Part shown: positions 1-11,600 of the stretch, in pieces
Position numbering within the stretch: position 1 is the first letter of the stretch
Layout: every line of letters begins with the position of its first letter
Origin: Fragilariopsis cylindrus CCMP1102
Taxonomy: Eukaryota; Bacillariophyta; Bacillariophyceae; Bacillariales; Bacillariaceae
Length of the DNA stretch: 64,000 nucleotides
Assembly (NCBI GenBank): GCA_900095095.1
Contig: FMBT01000408.1
Span: 62,001 to 126,000, forward strand
Direction of reading: 5' to 3'
The notes under the pieces: model-generated
What the model was told of the DNA's origin: nothing
Database searches by the model: none
Seen by the model: the letters and a program-made list of their open reading frames with translations, nothing else
Made by a program: the position numbers and the translations under genes

Positions 1-2074
1 TCATTTGCACAAAAGGGTATACTCCAAACAAAGTATACAATTCTATATTTATATCATTTTCAATTATCATTGAATAGAACTGAAATAATTGGTGAAATTG
101 GATTAATTTTTGTGTGTATTGGATTATACTATTTTCAACGTTGGTTATATCAACAAACCTATTGGACAAGAATTACTTCCTATACAAAAGAAAAGAAAAA
201 TAGAATTATTCAGGTACGTTTTACCTTTATCTGCTTGGATGTGACCTCTTTCGGAAGGTTGAATCGAATCAATCGCTATTCTTTTGTTATTCATTGATTG
301 ACTGCAAAGCACTGACGACCATGCTTTTATTTTTCTTCCTCTCTCTCGCTCGATTTTCCCACCACTACTGTACTGCATATAGTCCTATACAGATGCAATG
401 TATAAAGTTGCAAATGTATCCAAGATACTGGCGATGGCATTACCACATATATTATTTATTGGTATATGTGTTAGTATAAGAATTATAGTTCCAGATCTCA
501 TACAATATATTACCTACAATACACCTGTATTGATGATTTTAAGTGTCTGGTATCCACTGATTAGTACATTTTTATGGGTCCAAAATCAAAGGGATTATTG
601 TGGCAGTGGAAGTGCAAGCACCAGTAACAATAGTGACGGAACCATAGCAACAACAACAACAATAAATAATGTCAGCAATGAAATTGCTTCACCACCATCA
701 CAGTCTGTTGTTTCGGAAAGGAAAAAGGCATTTGAAAACAAAAACATCAAGAAAAAGAAGTCGTCGTCGTCGTCACCAAACAAGAAATCAAAAGTATCAT
801 CAGCATCGTCATCATCAGCGGTACCTGATGCTGAAAGTACTACTGCAGATTACGACGAATTCCTGGGACTCTTTCCAATGAGGACACAAGAACATAATAC
901 CAAAAGTATTACTGAAACAGAATCGACAACGAATGCCATGGCAACCACAAATTACTGGTTGAATTATTGGCATATGTATGCAATTATACAAGCTTTTGGT
1001 CATTGCTTTACATTAATACCATTCATTGGACGATTCTTAACAAGACATCCTGTGTTTCATTTCTTTACTGGTGAATTTAAACTGTTCTTTTTTTGTTGGG
1101 TCTTTGGTATGGAACGTATTTTAGGTAATATGACAAAAGGTGATGCATTCTTAGCCAAGGCATTACCACTACGATTAATGAAACGTCATATAACACCAAT
1201 TGTTATGTCACTTCATGATTTAATATCAGATGCCGTATCAAAAGAAGTTTGGGATAAATGGATTGTATCAAAAACAAAAAGTATCTTAAGTGTGTTTGTA
1301 TTAGTTCGAATGTTATCAGAAGAATGGAAAGATTGGTTACTACATGTGGCAGAAGAAGTTCGGGTATTAACAATACCATCCATAACATTGTTAATGCCAG
1401 GTTTTATCACACAATTTGGTGTGACGTACGTACAATATATCATTCCAGCCACAAAATCTGCGGATGCGAAAGGAAATGGACAAAAATTAATATATCTGCA
1501 ATATTGGATATTACATTGTGCAGTATCCGGATTAGTATCCTATTTTGATAGTGTACTTTGGTGGATACCATTTTCATCCCATCTTATATTTATTTTATGG
1601 TCCTATTTGATTTTACCACAAGCAATTAAAAAATTATATGGCATTATAGAAATGGAATTAATGGCATTTGGTTTATTAAGGAAAAGAAATAATAGCAACA
1701 ATGGTAATGGCAGTAATGGCAGTGGTAGTAACGATACACAACCAGTCGTTGCAATCCAAGATACTAAAACTGTCCAATTTATCAATTCGATAGTTAGTCG
1801 TCTACCTTCTGCTGCTAGTAATAATGTTGTTGACGATGACAACAATAACAAACTAATGGATAATTCTTCAGGGGAAAAAGATGATGATGATGATGATGAT
1901 ACCGATATTGGTGCAGCAGCAACAACAACAACAGAAGAAAGTCCTGTTATTATTCCTGTGGAGAAAAAAGAGAACAACCACAGTGGTTCTTCTCTCCCCG
2001 CTACTGGTTCTGGTGAGAATGTATCAAAACCTGATGCATTATCATCACCATTATCGTCGGCTGTAGTCGACTAA
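1..2074 (+). CDS. TB2/DP1/HVA22-like multi-pass membrane protein (5' partial)
   Basis: The frame is open from base 1 with no ATG, so the gene starts outside the window. Exons are <1-213 and 383-2074: donor CAG|GTACG at 214 and acceptor ATAG at 381-382 give a phase-0 junction that keeps the frame. The protein has several hydrophobic segments. Two regions resemble the TB2/DP1/HVA22 (REEP) fold. In the first, a YPLISTFLWVQ helix (about 570) is followed after a Ser/Asn-rich insert by YWLNYWHMYA (about 955) and a FKLFFFCWVFG helix. In the second (1410-1680), YLQYWILHCAV is followed by WWIPF and an ILWSYLILP helix. Family members shape ER tubules and act in ER or vesicle traffic. The double arrangement is my inference from pattern. 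The C-terminus (1690-2070) is disordered, with Asn, Asp and Thr runs. Stop TAA at 2072. Confidence 0.6.
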
Positions 2075-2399
2075 ACGTAAACGTAGACGCAATATACTAT
2101 ATTTTCGCAGGCATGAAGCATCAATTTCACGGCTAAAGAGAGTGGAGAGCTAGAGCGCGGTTTTCGATACCTCACCTGCTCTAGAAATACTGCCAGGACC
2201 TATTCATGCCAAGTCATTCATTGTATGTGACGTTAAGGGGGGATAAAAAAGCGATGTTTATAAATCCAGTATAATAGCTTGCGCGCTGCTATTAGTATAA
2301 CATTATTTAAGTAGAATGAGCAATGAGCTGTTTTTGTTTTTAAAATGTAGTATTTATTTGTATATATTATCATTATTTCATTAGTATTTGTCTTTGCAT
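2075..2399. other. Convergent 3' intergenic spacer
   Basis: About 325 bp between two genes that end facing each other. It must hold both 3' UTRs. It is AT-rich toward 2290-2400; I see no ORF, RNA gene or repeat. Confidence 0.6.
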
Positions 2400-5300
2400 T
2401 TATTCAAGAAGTTCCATTTCCTTCATTGCTACAGCAGCTGTTGCTAATTTTTCTAGTAGGGCAGCTGTAGCAATTTGTTCATCGATATTATTTGATGGAT
2501 CCATAAGCTTTTCTTTGCATGCTTCAATCTTTTCGTAGATCGATTCCAACGCATCCGACGCGACGGAGCTTGCACGACTAGCTCCGCCGATAGATGACTC
2601 ATCACAGTCATCTCCTCTTTGACGATGATTATATCGTGATGGACCACCAACAATAACAGTATTACTATTACTTCCTCGATATTTTGACGATCTTGACGAC
2701 GATTTTGACGCAGGAGACTTTGGTGGAAATCTCGGCGACGTTGTTCTTCTTGACATTTCTTCAGGTCGAGGTGCTTTTCTTCGTTTAGAACCGCCGTTGG
2801 TCATCACCGATTTTTCCTCGTCGAAGTGGAAATTACTTTGTTGAGGTGATATGGGGGTGGGTGCAGCAGGTGTCCTCTGCTCGTCACCGGGGTGGATCAC
2901 GTCAGCGTTTTCTAGCTTCTCAATAATCCTTTTCGCAACATTAAACTTGAAGTTATCAGAAACAGCACTATCCATGTTCGTGACGACGAAGATATCAACT
3001 CGTTCCTTGACATCTTCGAGAGACATTGTTGCTCCAGAATCATAGAAATCATATCCATGTGGACTTCGTAGGAACATATTAACAATCATTTCCGTTGAGA
3101 TATCAATTGGATTTCCTGCATTTGAGCCATAGATATCATTCGATCCATCGTTAGCCTGGTGTTCCTCCTCCTTCTCTTCATCTACTGCTACTAGTTGTTG
3201 AATGGCCAAGGCGTCTGCAAAATCGACGTCCTTTGGAAGAGTAATTACTTCATCGGCAGATGTATCATTTTCGGTATAATAATAATTATCCTCCTCGAGT
3301 TGTTCTTCTTCTTGTTTCTCATCAGAAAACGATGGAGGAGCATCAAGCCCTTTGAATTCAGGAGGATCACTTCTCGAAATCGGGCCACAATTCTTCCTGC
3401 TAGTCTGTTCACGGATGTATGAACAAAGGTCGCTCTCGTCAACGTTGAGTGATTGACTAGGTGCGTGGGGAAGGTCGACCCTACTTACACTAAGTGCCTG
3501 TGTTTCTTCGATTGTATCGGCCGTTGGTGACTTACTAGGCGTAGACGCAACTGTAGCTGGTTCGGAAACTTCTTCCAAGTTGATGACTTCGACTTCACCT
3601 GTGACTTTATCGATAACTTCATTTTCATATGTGGACGCTCCGAGTGTTGTCATCATCATCTCCTTAGTTGCGATTGTAGATGCATCAAAATGTTGTTCCA
3701 TTTCCCCACAGAGGACGCATATATCACTATTACCTAGATCGTCCATCATAAGAGGCATGATGCATCTTGGACAGGACGCATCTATAAGCTGCCAACCCAT
3801 CATCATTCTCTTGCCGATCTCCTTACTGACAATTTCCCGTTTCTGCTCAAAGTCATCGTGTTTATCTTGTTTACCATAAGTAAGCACATCGTCATCAGTG
3901 TTGTCGTACACGTTTGTTTTTGGCAACGTATTGGGTTGAATCACGGTTGACTTTTCGGCATCCTCATCTCTATAAACACCATCCTCACCGGTACCGGTAC
4001 CTCCACATACAACACATTCCTTCTTTCCCAGCTTACATACAAGGGGAGATAAATGACATTCGGATCCTTCGCAACCTACAGGAAGCAAATCCCATCCTTG
4101 TAATATTCGTCTAGTCATTATAGAACGGCTTTCCATCCTGAGTGTTTCCCATCGTTCTTCGAAAATTTCAGACTCGCTGCGAAGAATGACCTGTTCCTTG
4201 TAGTCCTCGCATTCGGCACTGATAGCTCTTTCTGTCTCCGCAACAGCTTCTCTTTCCGCCATGGCAATAGTCTGGGAGATAATTTCTCTTTTTGTAGAGG
4301 TAACACTCATCAGTGCAACTTTTGCTCGACAAATAGCATGCTCGGCGGCCAGTGCCTTAACAGCTGCATCTGCTTCGAGAGCAGCGATCATTCGGTCTTC
4401 CGATTCAGCACGACGATATTCTGCGAGTCGTCTAAATTCCATCTTCTCATTATCACGTTCTTCTTCAAGCTTAACAATTTCTTCATCCAAAACAGCCTTG
4501 CCTGCCAATCGTTTACGGTGCTCTTCTGCCATCACGTCCATCTTCGTCACCTGAGTCTTATCGCATGCAGAATCTTCGTCGAACGCTTCAAGCTTCTGGA
4601 TTCTTCTAACAAAGCTTCTTCCTCGGCTTCTTGTCTAGCCTTTTGTTCTGCTTCTCTCGCAGCTAGACTTGCTTCTCTCCCACGATGTGCTTCCATTATT
4701 CGATGATTTGCTTCTTCTTCCTTAGCAATGACCTCTAATCTTGCCAATTCCTCCTTTCTTTCTTGTTCGACCAAAGCATGCGCATGCTTGCGTGCCTCTT
4801 CAAGCAGTTTAAACTCTTCTTCTTCCAATTGCTGAATACGTTCTTCTTCTTCTTCCTCCACAGCCAAAATGCGAGACTTCTCTTCTTCAAGTTCTACACG
4901 TTTTTCTTCAGCACGTGTCATCTCTTCCTGTTCTTCTTGAATCCGCTTCTCTTCCATCTCGATGCGCAATTGTTCAATGCGCTCAAGCTCTTCTCGTTCG
5001 ATACGATCAAGCCCGAGTCGCTGTTCTTGACGCTCCTTTTCAATCCGTTCAAGTTCAGCTTGTTCCTGTCGAATGCTTTCGTTATCGAATTGTTCACGTT
5101 CCAAACGTTCCTTTTCAATTCTTTCACTTTCCAGTTGTTTCTTTTCTTGGACTTTACGATCAAGTCGTACCTTCTCCTCTTCAAGTTTTTGATTTGCTTT
5201 CATTTTCTTTTTAGCTTTCTTCGCAAGTACAGGACATACCACACAGTTAACCTTCCCTTTGAAGTCCATTACTGGCATACCGCATGTGTCACAAGTTGTT

Positions 5301-6286
5301 TCTTTGAGGGTGTAACCTTGTAACATTTTAGCACCTAATACCTTTGTTGCAATTTCTCGTCTATGAAGTAATAATGAAAAGAGAAAAAAAAGAATATAAA
5401 GTGTGAGTGGCTGAGCTAACATTTTCTTCTCGTATTCGTAAGTGTTCATTCATTCGATTTGCTCTTCTACCTACCTCACGCTGTATTCTTCAGTAGTTTC
5501 GGCTCCATCCGATTCGTTTTCTTGGTTACAGAAGATGTTTCAGCTATGTAAGCCGGATCTTCGACAAAAATTGGTTCAGGATGCTCCTGTGGTTTTGTTC
5601 CACTTCCATTCTTCGTCTTCTTCTGCAAAGATATGCACGGGCTCAGATGTGAAAACATCATCACCTATTGCGACACGAGGAGAAGAAACAACCTCGAAGG
5701 CACTATTCATATCGTTGTCTTCACATTCAACGGCATGAATATCAACATTCAAGTGTTGATGACGACTGTGAATAAACTTTTCCTCTTCGAAAGTTTCTAA
5801 ATGGATGATCTCAGGTGGGGAATGGAAATTCTTGTTATTTGCTTTAGTTTGATTGTTTTCATCATCGCTATCACCGGCAGAGGGACCTTCGTACACTTCT
5901 TTAAGAGCAACGTAGATCGAACCCTTATCTCTAAGAGAATCACATTGTTCCAGAATTGAAATTTCTGTCTCTTGAGTAATCACGTGAGATTTACATGAAA
6001 CACAAATTGGTACACCCTCAACAGGTCGGAATGGTTGATCAAAAGAATCCTGTGGTAATAAAACATTATGTTTAAATGTTCCTCCGCCTTCGAATGATTC
6101 CGATCTTACAGATAAACTTTTTGGTACCATGTGATGGTTCTTCACAAGTGGCGTAGCACATACCGGACAGGAAGATTCTAGGAGGACATATCCCTGCATA
6201 AGTTTTTCACTTAATAACTGTTCAAGTCTTGCCTCATTGATCGATTCTTCACGTTGATGTCCATCGCTTTCTGTCAAGATATCCAT
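2400..6286 (-). CDS. Protein with four ZNRD2/Auto_anti-p27 zinc modules and long coiled coil
   Basis: Start ATG at 6286. One intron (5474-5361, donor GAG|GTAGGT, acceptor TTCATAG) joins EEYSVR to the second module. The product is about 1250 residues. Each module has a KxLQGYxLL-like lead followed by CxxC pairs: about 6225-5990 (ESSCPVC, ICVSC), 5330-5225 (TTCDTC, NCVVC), 4120-3990 (wider first pair CEGSEC, then ECVVC) and 3800-3690 (ASCPRC, ICVLC). Human ZNRD2 (SSSCA1) has one such domain. Between modules 2 and 3 lies a long Glu/Arg/Lys coiled coil (about 5200-4200). The C-terminus (about 2560-2403) carries a KIExCxxKLMDP module shared with the gene at 26621-27793. The frame breaks near 4600 (one base short) and, on my best reading, near 5615 (one extra) and 5520 (one short); each would restore a natural continuous protein. 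Function unknown; structural zinc binding is inferred from the Cys pairs. Confidence 0.72.
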
Positions 6287-6821
6287 CGTGAAAGTATCGA
6301 TAATCCGTGGATGGTACCGATATTTACGAAATTGATTAGAAAAGGACAAGTATAATGATTTCTGAATGTAGTTGTAGTAATGCGTTACAAGTAATTGTAT
6401 ATTCCTGTTCGGCTGATGTGATGTGATGAGGATGTAGCATTATTTCGTGCTTAATAAATCGGCACTTGGACTGTTTATTTTGTGAGCGATCTACCTGTGA
6501 CAAACATTCGTTTTTATTTTAGCGATTTGGCGAGAGGACAAATAGATATTTTTTTACTGCCTAACTGATAGTCGTCGAATCAATAAAGGACTTAGTAAAA
6601 CATACCTCAAATGTCATAAAATCTCATTTTTCTTCGAAGATCAGTCCCGAAAAGCGCATGCCGGGCCCCGAGTTCAGTCACTAATACAAATACAGAGCGT
6701 GAATAACTCCGTCCTGCCTTCTCCCGTCCTCCCGTGTGGTATGTTAGCCAATAAAAAAAGTGGCGCGCAAAATTCACATACTGTACAATTCTCAATAAAC
6801 CGGTAATAACGTGCAGTTAGT
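6287..6821. other. Upstream region of the ZNRD2-like gene
   Basis: Promoter and 5' UTR side of the minus-strand gene. At 6766-6779 lies a 14-base stretch, GCGCAAAATTCACA, that also occurs in the inverted-repeat arms of the element at 21715-21901. No ORF that I can support. Confidence 0.4.
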
Positions 6822-6953
6822 CAGGGGTAATAAATTTTTTGAGGGGCGCGTCACGAACAAAAATTCTCGCGGCGCATGTGTAGCCAAAAAGTCAAAAATT
6901 GTCCTCAGCTGTTTTTTTTTCAATCACAATTTACTAGACATTACTAGTTAAAA
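6822..6953 (+). repeat. Left terminal inverted repeat of P-like element
   Basis: The outer block (6822-6856) and inner block (6874-6950) match the inverted sequence at the right end. The inner block contains AAAATTGTCCTCAGC and CACAATTTACTAGACATTAC, both found inverted at 12836-12917. Confidence 0.88.
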
Positions 6954-7170
6954 GGTGAGAAAAAATTGAATTCTTTTGTGAACTTCTTGAGCAATATTGA
7001 CCCTTACACTTGGTTGATAGACTAATATGGATGTTCTAAAGACATTGACAATAAGCGTTTTGGGAATTTTTGCTTGGTTAGGCCTGTACAGGGTGTACTT
7101 TCCACAAGCTCGCAAGTGACGAGCATTCGTGTTTTCGCGGAAAAAAAATATTCGTTCGTCGAAAAAAAAA

Positions 7171-7241
7171 CGTCTGTCCGTCTGTCCTTTTTTAAAATTC
7201 TTCGAAAAAAATCGTCTGTCCCCCTGTCCTTTTTTAAAATT
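7171..7241 (+). repeat. Short direct repeat in the transposon leader
   Basis: Two copies 42 bp apart (7171-7199 and 7213-7241), each CGTCTGTCC followed by a CTGTCC plus T-run block and TAAAATT. The right end of the element also holds a GTCTGTCCGTC-type motif in inverse orientation (12975-12988), so these may be subterminal binding sites; that role is inference. Confidence 0.5.
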
Positions 7242-7300
7242 TCAAGTCCCACATATTTGAGTTTTGAGTCACCAATCAAAAAAATTGCCTACCGTACACC

Positions 7301-7367
7301 GAGTTCTGTCCCTAGTTTGGAACCCAGCTCCATTCCAAGTTCCATTCCGAGTGCCATTCCGAGTGCT
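7301..7367 (+). repeat. Captured fragment of the PSxxPS repeat gene inside the transposon
   Basis: These 67 bases match 59820-59886 in the PSxxPS gene of this window at 65 of 67 positions, the first 52 without a difference. They still encode PS-x-PS repeats in the plus frame. A second, slightly more diverged match is near 61290-61360. The flanks on either side do not match the gene. Confidence 0.85.
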
Positions 7368-7952
7368 AAACTAACAAATAAATTGATTTCCACTTTACAA
7401 ACACTATTAGCTACTGTATTTTAAATACAAAAAACCTAATAATACTTACGGTCTGTCGCCCTTCGGCCCTGTGTGCAAAATAAGACAGCCCGAGAACCCT
7501 CTGCTACTTTATACAAGATTTGGTTAGTAGTAAGTTACCTTCAGTGATTTCTGGGTGTCTACAGAAATTTAATTGTTCATTGGGTGAATTGAGTGTGTTG
7601 TAATTAGTCTTTGATTAGTTATTTCACGAACGCGCCAAAGACCACTTGGCTGTATATAAAATTACAGTCATTTGCCAGTAGGTATTCACCAATTGTAGTT
7701 TGGGAGGGGATCGCGATCTTAGACAAGATTGCCGAGGAATCAGATTGCAACTATTGTGGGAGTTGTCTTAGGTAAATTTAAAACATAGTCGCGTGCGACA
7801 GTTATTCCTAAGGAGTCGAACAAATCTGACCGGTGCCAACCCCTGAGATCAAGCTACAAAGTAACAATTAACCGTACGGGCGTTTGTTCTCTCCCGCATT
7901 TTGAGAGCTTAATACACTGCCTTACCGTACATGCACATAACTTACATTGGAA

Positions 7953-8612
7953 ATGGAGTCTCAACAAGAATTTTCTAGTGATCATCGTGATTCACTAGTG
8001 GTTGCAACAACAGTTGCCATGGAATGTCAAAAAACAAGTGAAGAAGAACTAAAGCCATCTGCAACTTCAAAAACAGTACCATCACGTGCTTACGCTTGCA
8101 TCTGCGATTGGGAAAATTGCCGCTCAATTCAAGAACAGTGTCATACTCTTCTTACAGAAAAGCATGTTTGGAACAAAGCACCATATCGTTTTCGCTTATC
8201 AACAACTACAGATAAAAGAGAGCAACAAATCAAATCCCTTGCCTTCAGAGCTGCTGTTTTCCATAACCTGAAAACCTCTAAAGCTAAACAGGATAAATGC
8301 AAAAATAACTTCCGCATTGCATGCCATCACTTTTCAATCCCTCTGCTAGAAAACAACACTGTAAGAACAAAATTGCTGAGTAGAGATGGTGTTTGTGAAT
8401 TAGAGAAAGATAGAAGACTGAAATCTACAGGGTATACAGATAAGTCAAGTACTGTGGCTACACTACTAAGATTAATACCTCAATCTGTATTAACTTTGAC
8501 GGAGGAAGAGAAAGAACAATACAGTAAGAAATATGTGCAAGTCCCACTAGTTACTATAACTGAGGTTGTTGAAGAATTGGAATCCTACAAGACCCTCGTG
8601 GTGATAGAATGA
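7953..8612 (+). CDS. THAP-like DNA-binding N-terminal part of P-like transposase
   Basis: The ATG at 7953 opens a 219-codon ORF. Around residues 50-130 it has a CxCDWENC cluster followed about 80 residues later by ACHHF, which recalls the C2CH THAP finger (C-x2-4-C-x35-53-C-x2-H) that P-element transposases use to bind their ends. The spacing is longer than usual and the last pair lacks one residue, so the finger is divergent. The stop codon overlaps the ATG of the next ORF (ATGA at 8609-8612). The next frame is what one missing base would give, and it is open upstream to about 8577, so both ORFs probably form a single transposase. Coupled reinitiation is the alternative. Confidence 0.6.
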   Translation: MESQQEFSSDHRDSLVVATTVAMECQKTSEEELKPSATSKTVPSRAYACICDWENCRSIQEQCHTLLTEKHVWNKAPYRFRLSTTTDKREQQIKSLAFRAAVFHNLKTSKAKQDKCKNNFRIACHHFSIPLLENNTVRTKLLSRDGVCELEKDRRLKSTGYTDKSSTVATLLRLIPQSVLTLTEEEKEQYSKKYVQVPLVTITEVVEELESYKTLVVIE

Positions 8613-11600
8613 AAGATGATATGGCTATTACACCAAGGAAATTGGATGCATCTGATGGTAGAAAACGAAAACCAATGACATTGGATGAACGACTATCATC
8701 AACTAAAAGGCAGAAGAAACAACAGGAACCTGATGACATCTACAAGAGTGAAGAATCAATCTATGAAGGTCTCATATCCGAGTACAATAAATCCAACAAG
8801 TCCTCCTCATCCACTGAATTTCAAGATTCTGAATTTGTACAACGTGCAGTAAATGACATCTCATTTATGGCTAGAGCCAATGAGGATTCTCCCACTTCAT
8901 TTGAACTAGAGGAAGGTAAAATATTCCATACCTGCCTTTCCTATCCTCAACCTGAAAGTTGTGAAGGCTTTAAAATTTTATCATTACACACTGATAGAGT
9001 TGAATGTGATACATGCAAAAAGACAACATTGTACAAAAAGCTTCACGAACAAAGAAAGGATGTTGATTCTGGTAACAGAGAAGCTCATAGCTCAAGAGTC
9101 CGAATTGGATATATGTCACCAGAAGGAAAAGGTAAACGGATAAAGAGTGTGATAACAAAGAAGAAGAATCAGCACAAACAAATTAAGAGATTACAATTAA
9201 AATTAAAGTCACCAGAAGATAAGGAGATGGTTGTCATAAACAGTGATGAGGTCAAAAGTGTATTAAAGGAAGCCTTCGATCATATCTTACTTAAAAACGA
9301 CAGAGTAGAACTTAAACAATTAATAGTAAAAACTTTGCTTGAAGCTGAACTAGATGATGGAAAGAAAAACAACATGGAGCCAAAGGAGGTGGATATGTTT
9401 GCTACTAGAGTTTGTACACTCCTGGAAGCCGAGTCAAAAAAGCTATCTGGTGACGACAAACAAGTTAGATATGATTTCCGTATCAAGCGTCTTGCATTGT
9501 CACATTTTCTTGAATTTGGTGTATCTGGTTACCAAAGATTAAGAGACAGCTCACTAGAGATTCTTCCAAGTCAAAGAACCAATGAGCGTGAATTTGCTCA
9601 CTTGAAGGGTGGTGAAGGAGCACATGCTGCTGTATTCTGTTCTCAATTTATTGATACAATTAAAGCAGGCAAGGAAGCTGGAAAACCATCATCTGATGCA
9701 GAAGCCGTGGTGCAACTAATATTTGATGAACTAAAAGTGAAATGTGGAGTAATGTACAATCCAAGTACGGGTAAAGAATCTGGATTTACAGCAAGTAAAA
9801 ATGGCACTAGTATGTGTTTTGCAGAGGAGATATTAGATGTAGCAAGTGCAAGCCTGAATGAAGAAGCAGAAACCAATCCAGAAGATCAGGATTCCACCAA
9901 TCCAGAAGAAGATAAGGAGGATAGAGGTACATATGTTGGAGCTGCAACATTTGCCAATGTTTTCAGGTTAAGAACTTGCTTCAATCAAACATGGAATGTT
10001 GCTTATTTTTTCAACAGTGGCAGCTTGAGTGGGGATGATATTGTAAAACAGTTACTGATGGTTATTACATCCTGTGAATTGGTTGGTTTGATAGTCAAGT
10101 TGTTGATGTCTGATGCAGGTGGAGGCAACACTCGCGCCCTAGCATTACTCACCAGAAACAAATGCAACAATTTGAAACCAGGAAAACCAAAACTAAAAAG
10201 TCTTAGGTTTGTCAATCCTTTGAGCCCGTCCAGATATATTTGGGATTCTCTTTGTTCGGTACATGGCTTGAAGAACCACAAGAATATGGCTTGTAACAAG
10301 GACTTAGTGTATAAAGATAAAACATTATCTTGGAATGTCATCATTAAGCTGTTCTATCATCTGAAGGAAAACTTTGAAAACTCAGGGAATGTGCATCAAG
10401 TGCGGCATATGAGATACAGTGTTGCTTTTCCAGATCAATTTACAAAGCAGAATGTCAGCGATGCAAAACAACCATTTGAAGAAGCAACAATTGCATTCCA
10501 ATGTCAATGGCTGGCAAACAGAATGAACTGTTCGAGTGATTTTTTTGATAATGTACTAGAGGAGTATAGAATTAAGGATGGTTATTCTGATGAAATTCTG
10601 AAGGCGAAAGTTGAGTTGTTGAAAATTCACGCATCAACTCTTACTGAGAACAAGAAAGAATCTGAGGATGAATTAGCCTTCCTTGAATTTTCTGTTATGA
10701 TGCATTTCATTTTCATTGCACGTCAACTCAATAAAAATGCAAGACTTGTTTTAACTGAAGAATGTAGAAAGCGTGACAGTGTGAATGGAGGAATTATTCT
10801 CTCACTGAATATCGATAAGGAAATGGAAAGAATGGAAGAGTGTATTAAGTACTTTGACATATGGAGACTGTGGAGCAAAGCTCAAAAAAACCATCTTGAG
10901 AATTTTGTTGGAGTAACGAAATGGAGTCAACTATGTGTTTCAAGTATCACTTTGCGTAACCTTAAATTATCTCTGTTTGGTTTTCTAAACTACGCCAAGG
11001 ATGTTCTGGAGAATTACCCTGCATTGAAGTTTGTTCCTTATCTTCACAACAATTCAAGTACACTCGAGTCCCAAAATTCTTACTTTAGGGCTACTGGAAC
11101 AGATACTTCATTGTTACTACCCAAAGGTCTTGTTGCCAGCAATATTAAACAGACGACCAAATTGATATCTTCTACATCCTATTCAAGAGAAGATAGTACA
11201 GTAGAGAAAAACTTGTTCACATCTAACTTTGATTTAACACTTGGTTCTAGAGTTAGAGAAGACTGGATACAAGATTTAATTCAAAGAAGAGGAGCAAATG
11301 AAAGAATTGATGATACCTCAAGTGGTAATAAAGTCCATATGTTACCAGAAAGCATAGAAAATGAAAAAACTGCAAAAATGAAGGCTCTCATCAATTGTAT
11401 TGGAGAATTTGAGAGTTGTAACAGCTATTCTTCCACATTACTGAAGATTCAAGGGTTCAAGGACTTTGCAAAAGCATCTCATCATACTGAAGCTTGTAAG
11501 AAATGGTTTGAAAATATTATCTTAGGAGAAGATGAAAAGAACTTCAATAGTATCTGTCAACAAGTGAATATGAGGTTGCTAAAGTTCCTTATAAAAACTG

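Noticed and set aside
5361-5449. Separate gene starting at the ATG at 5449
   Set aside because: The stretch reads as a hydrophobic, pyrimidine-rich intron end followed by an acceptor. Splicing from 5475 to 5360 gives EEYSVRREIATK in frame.
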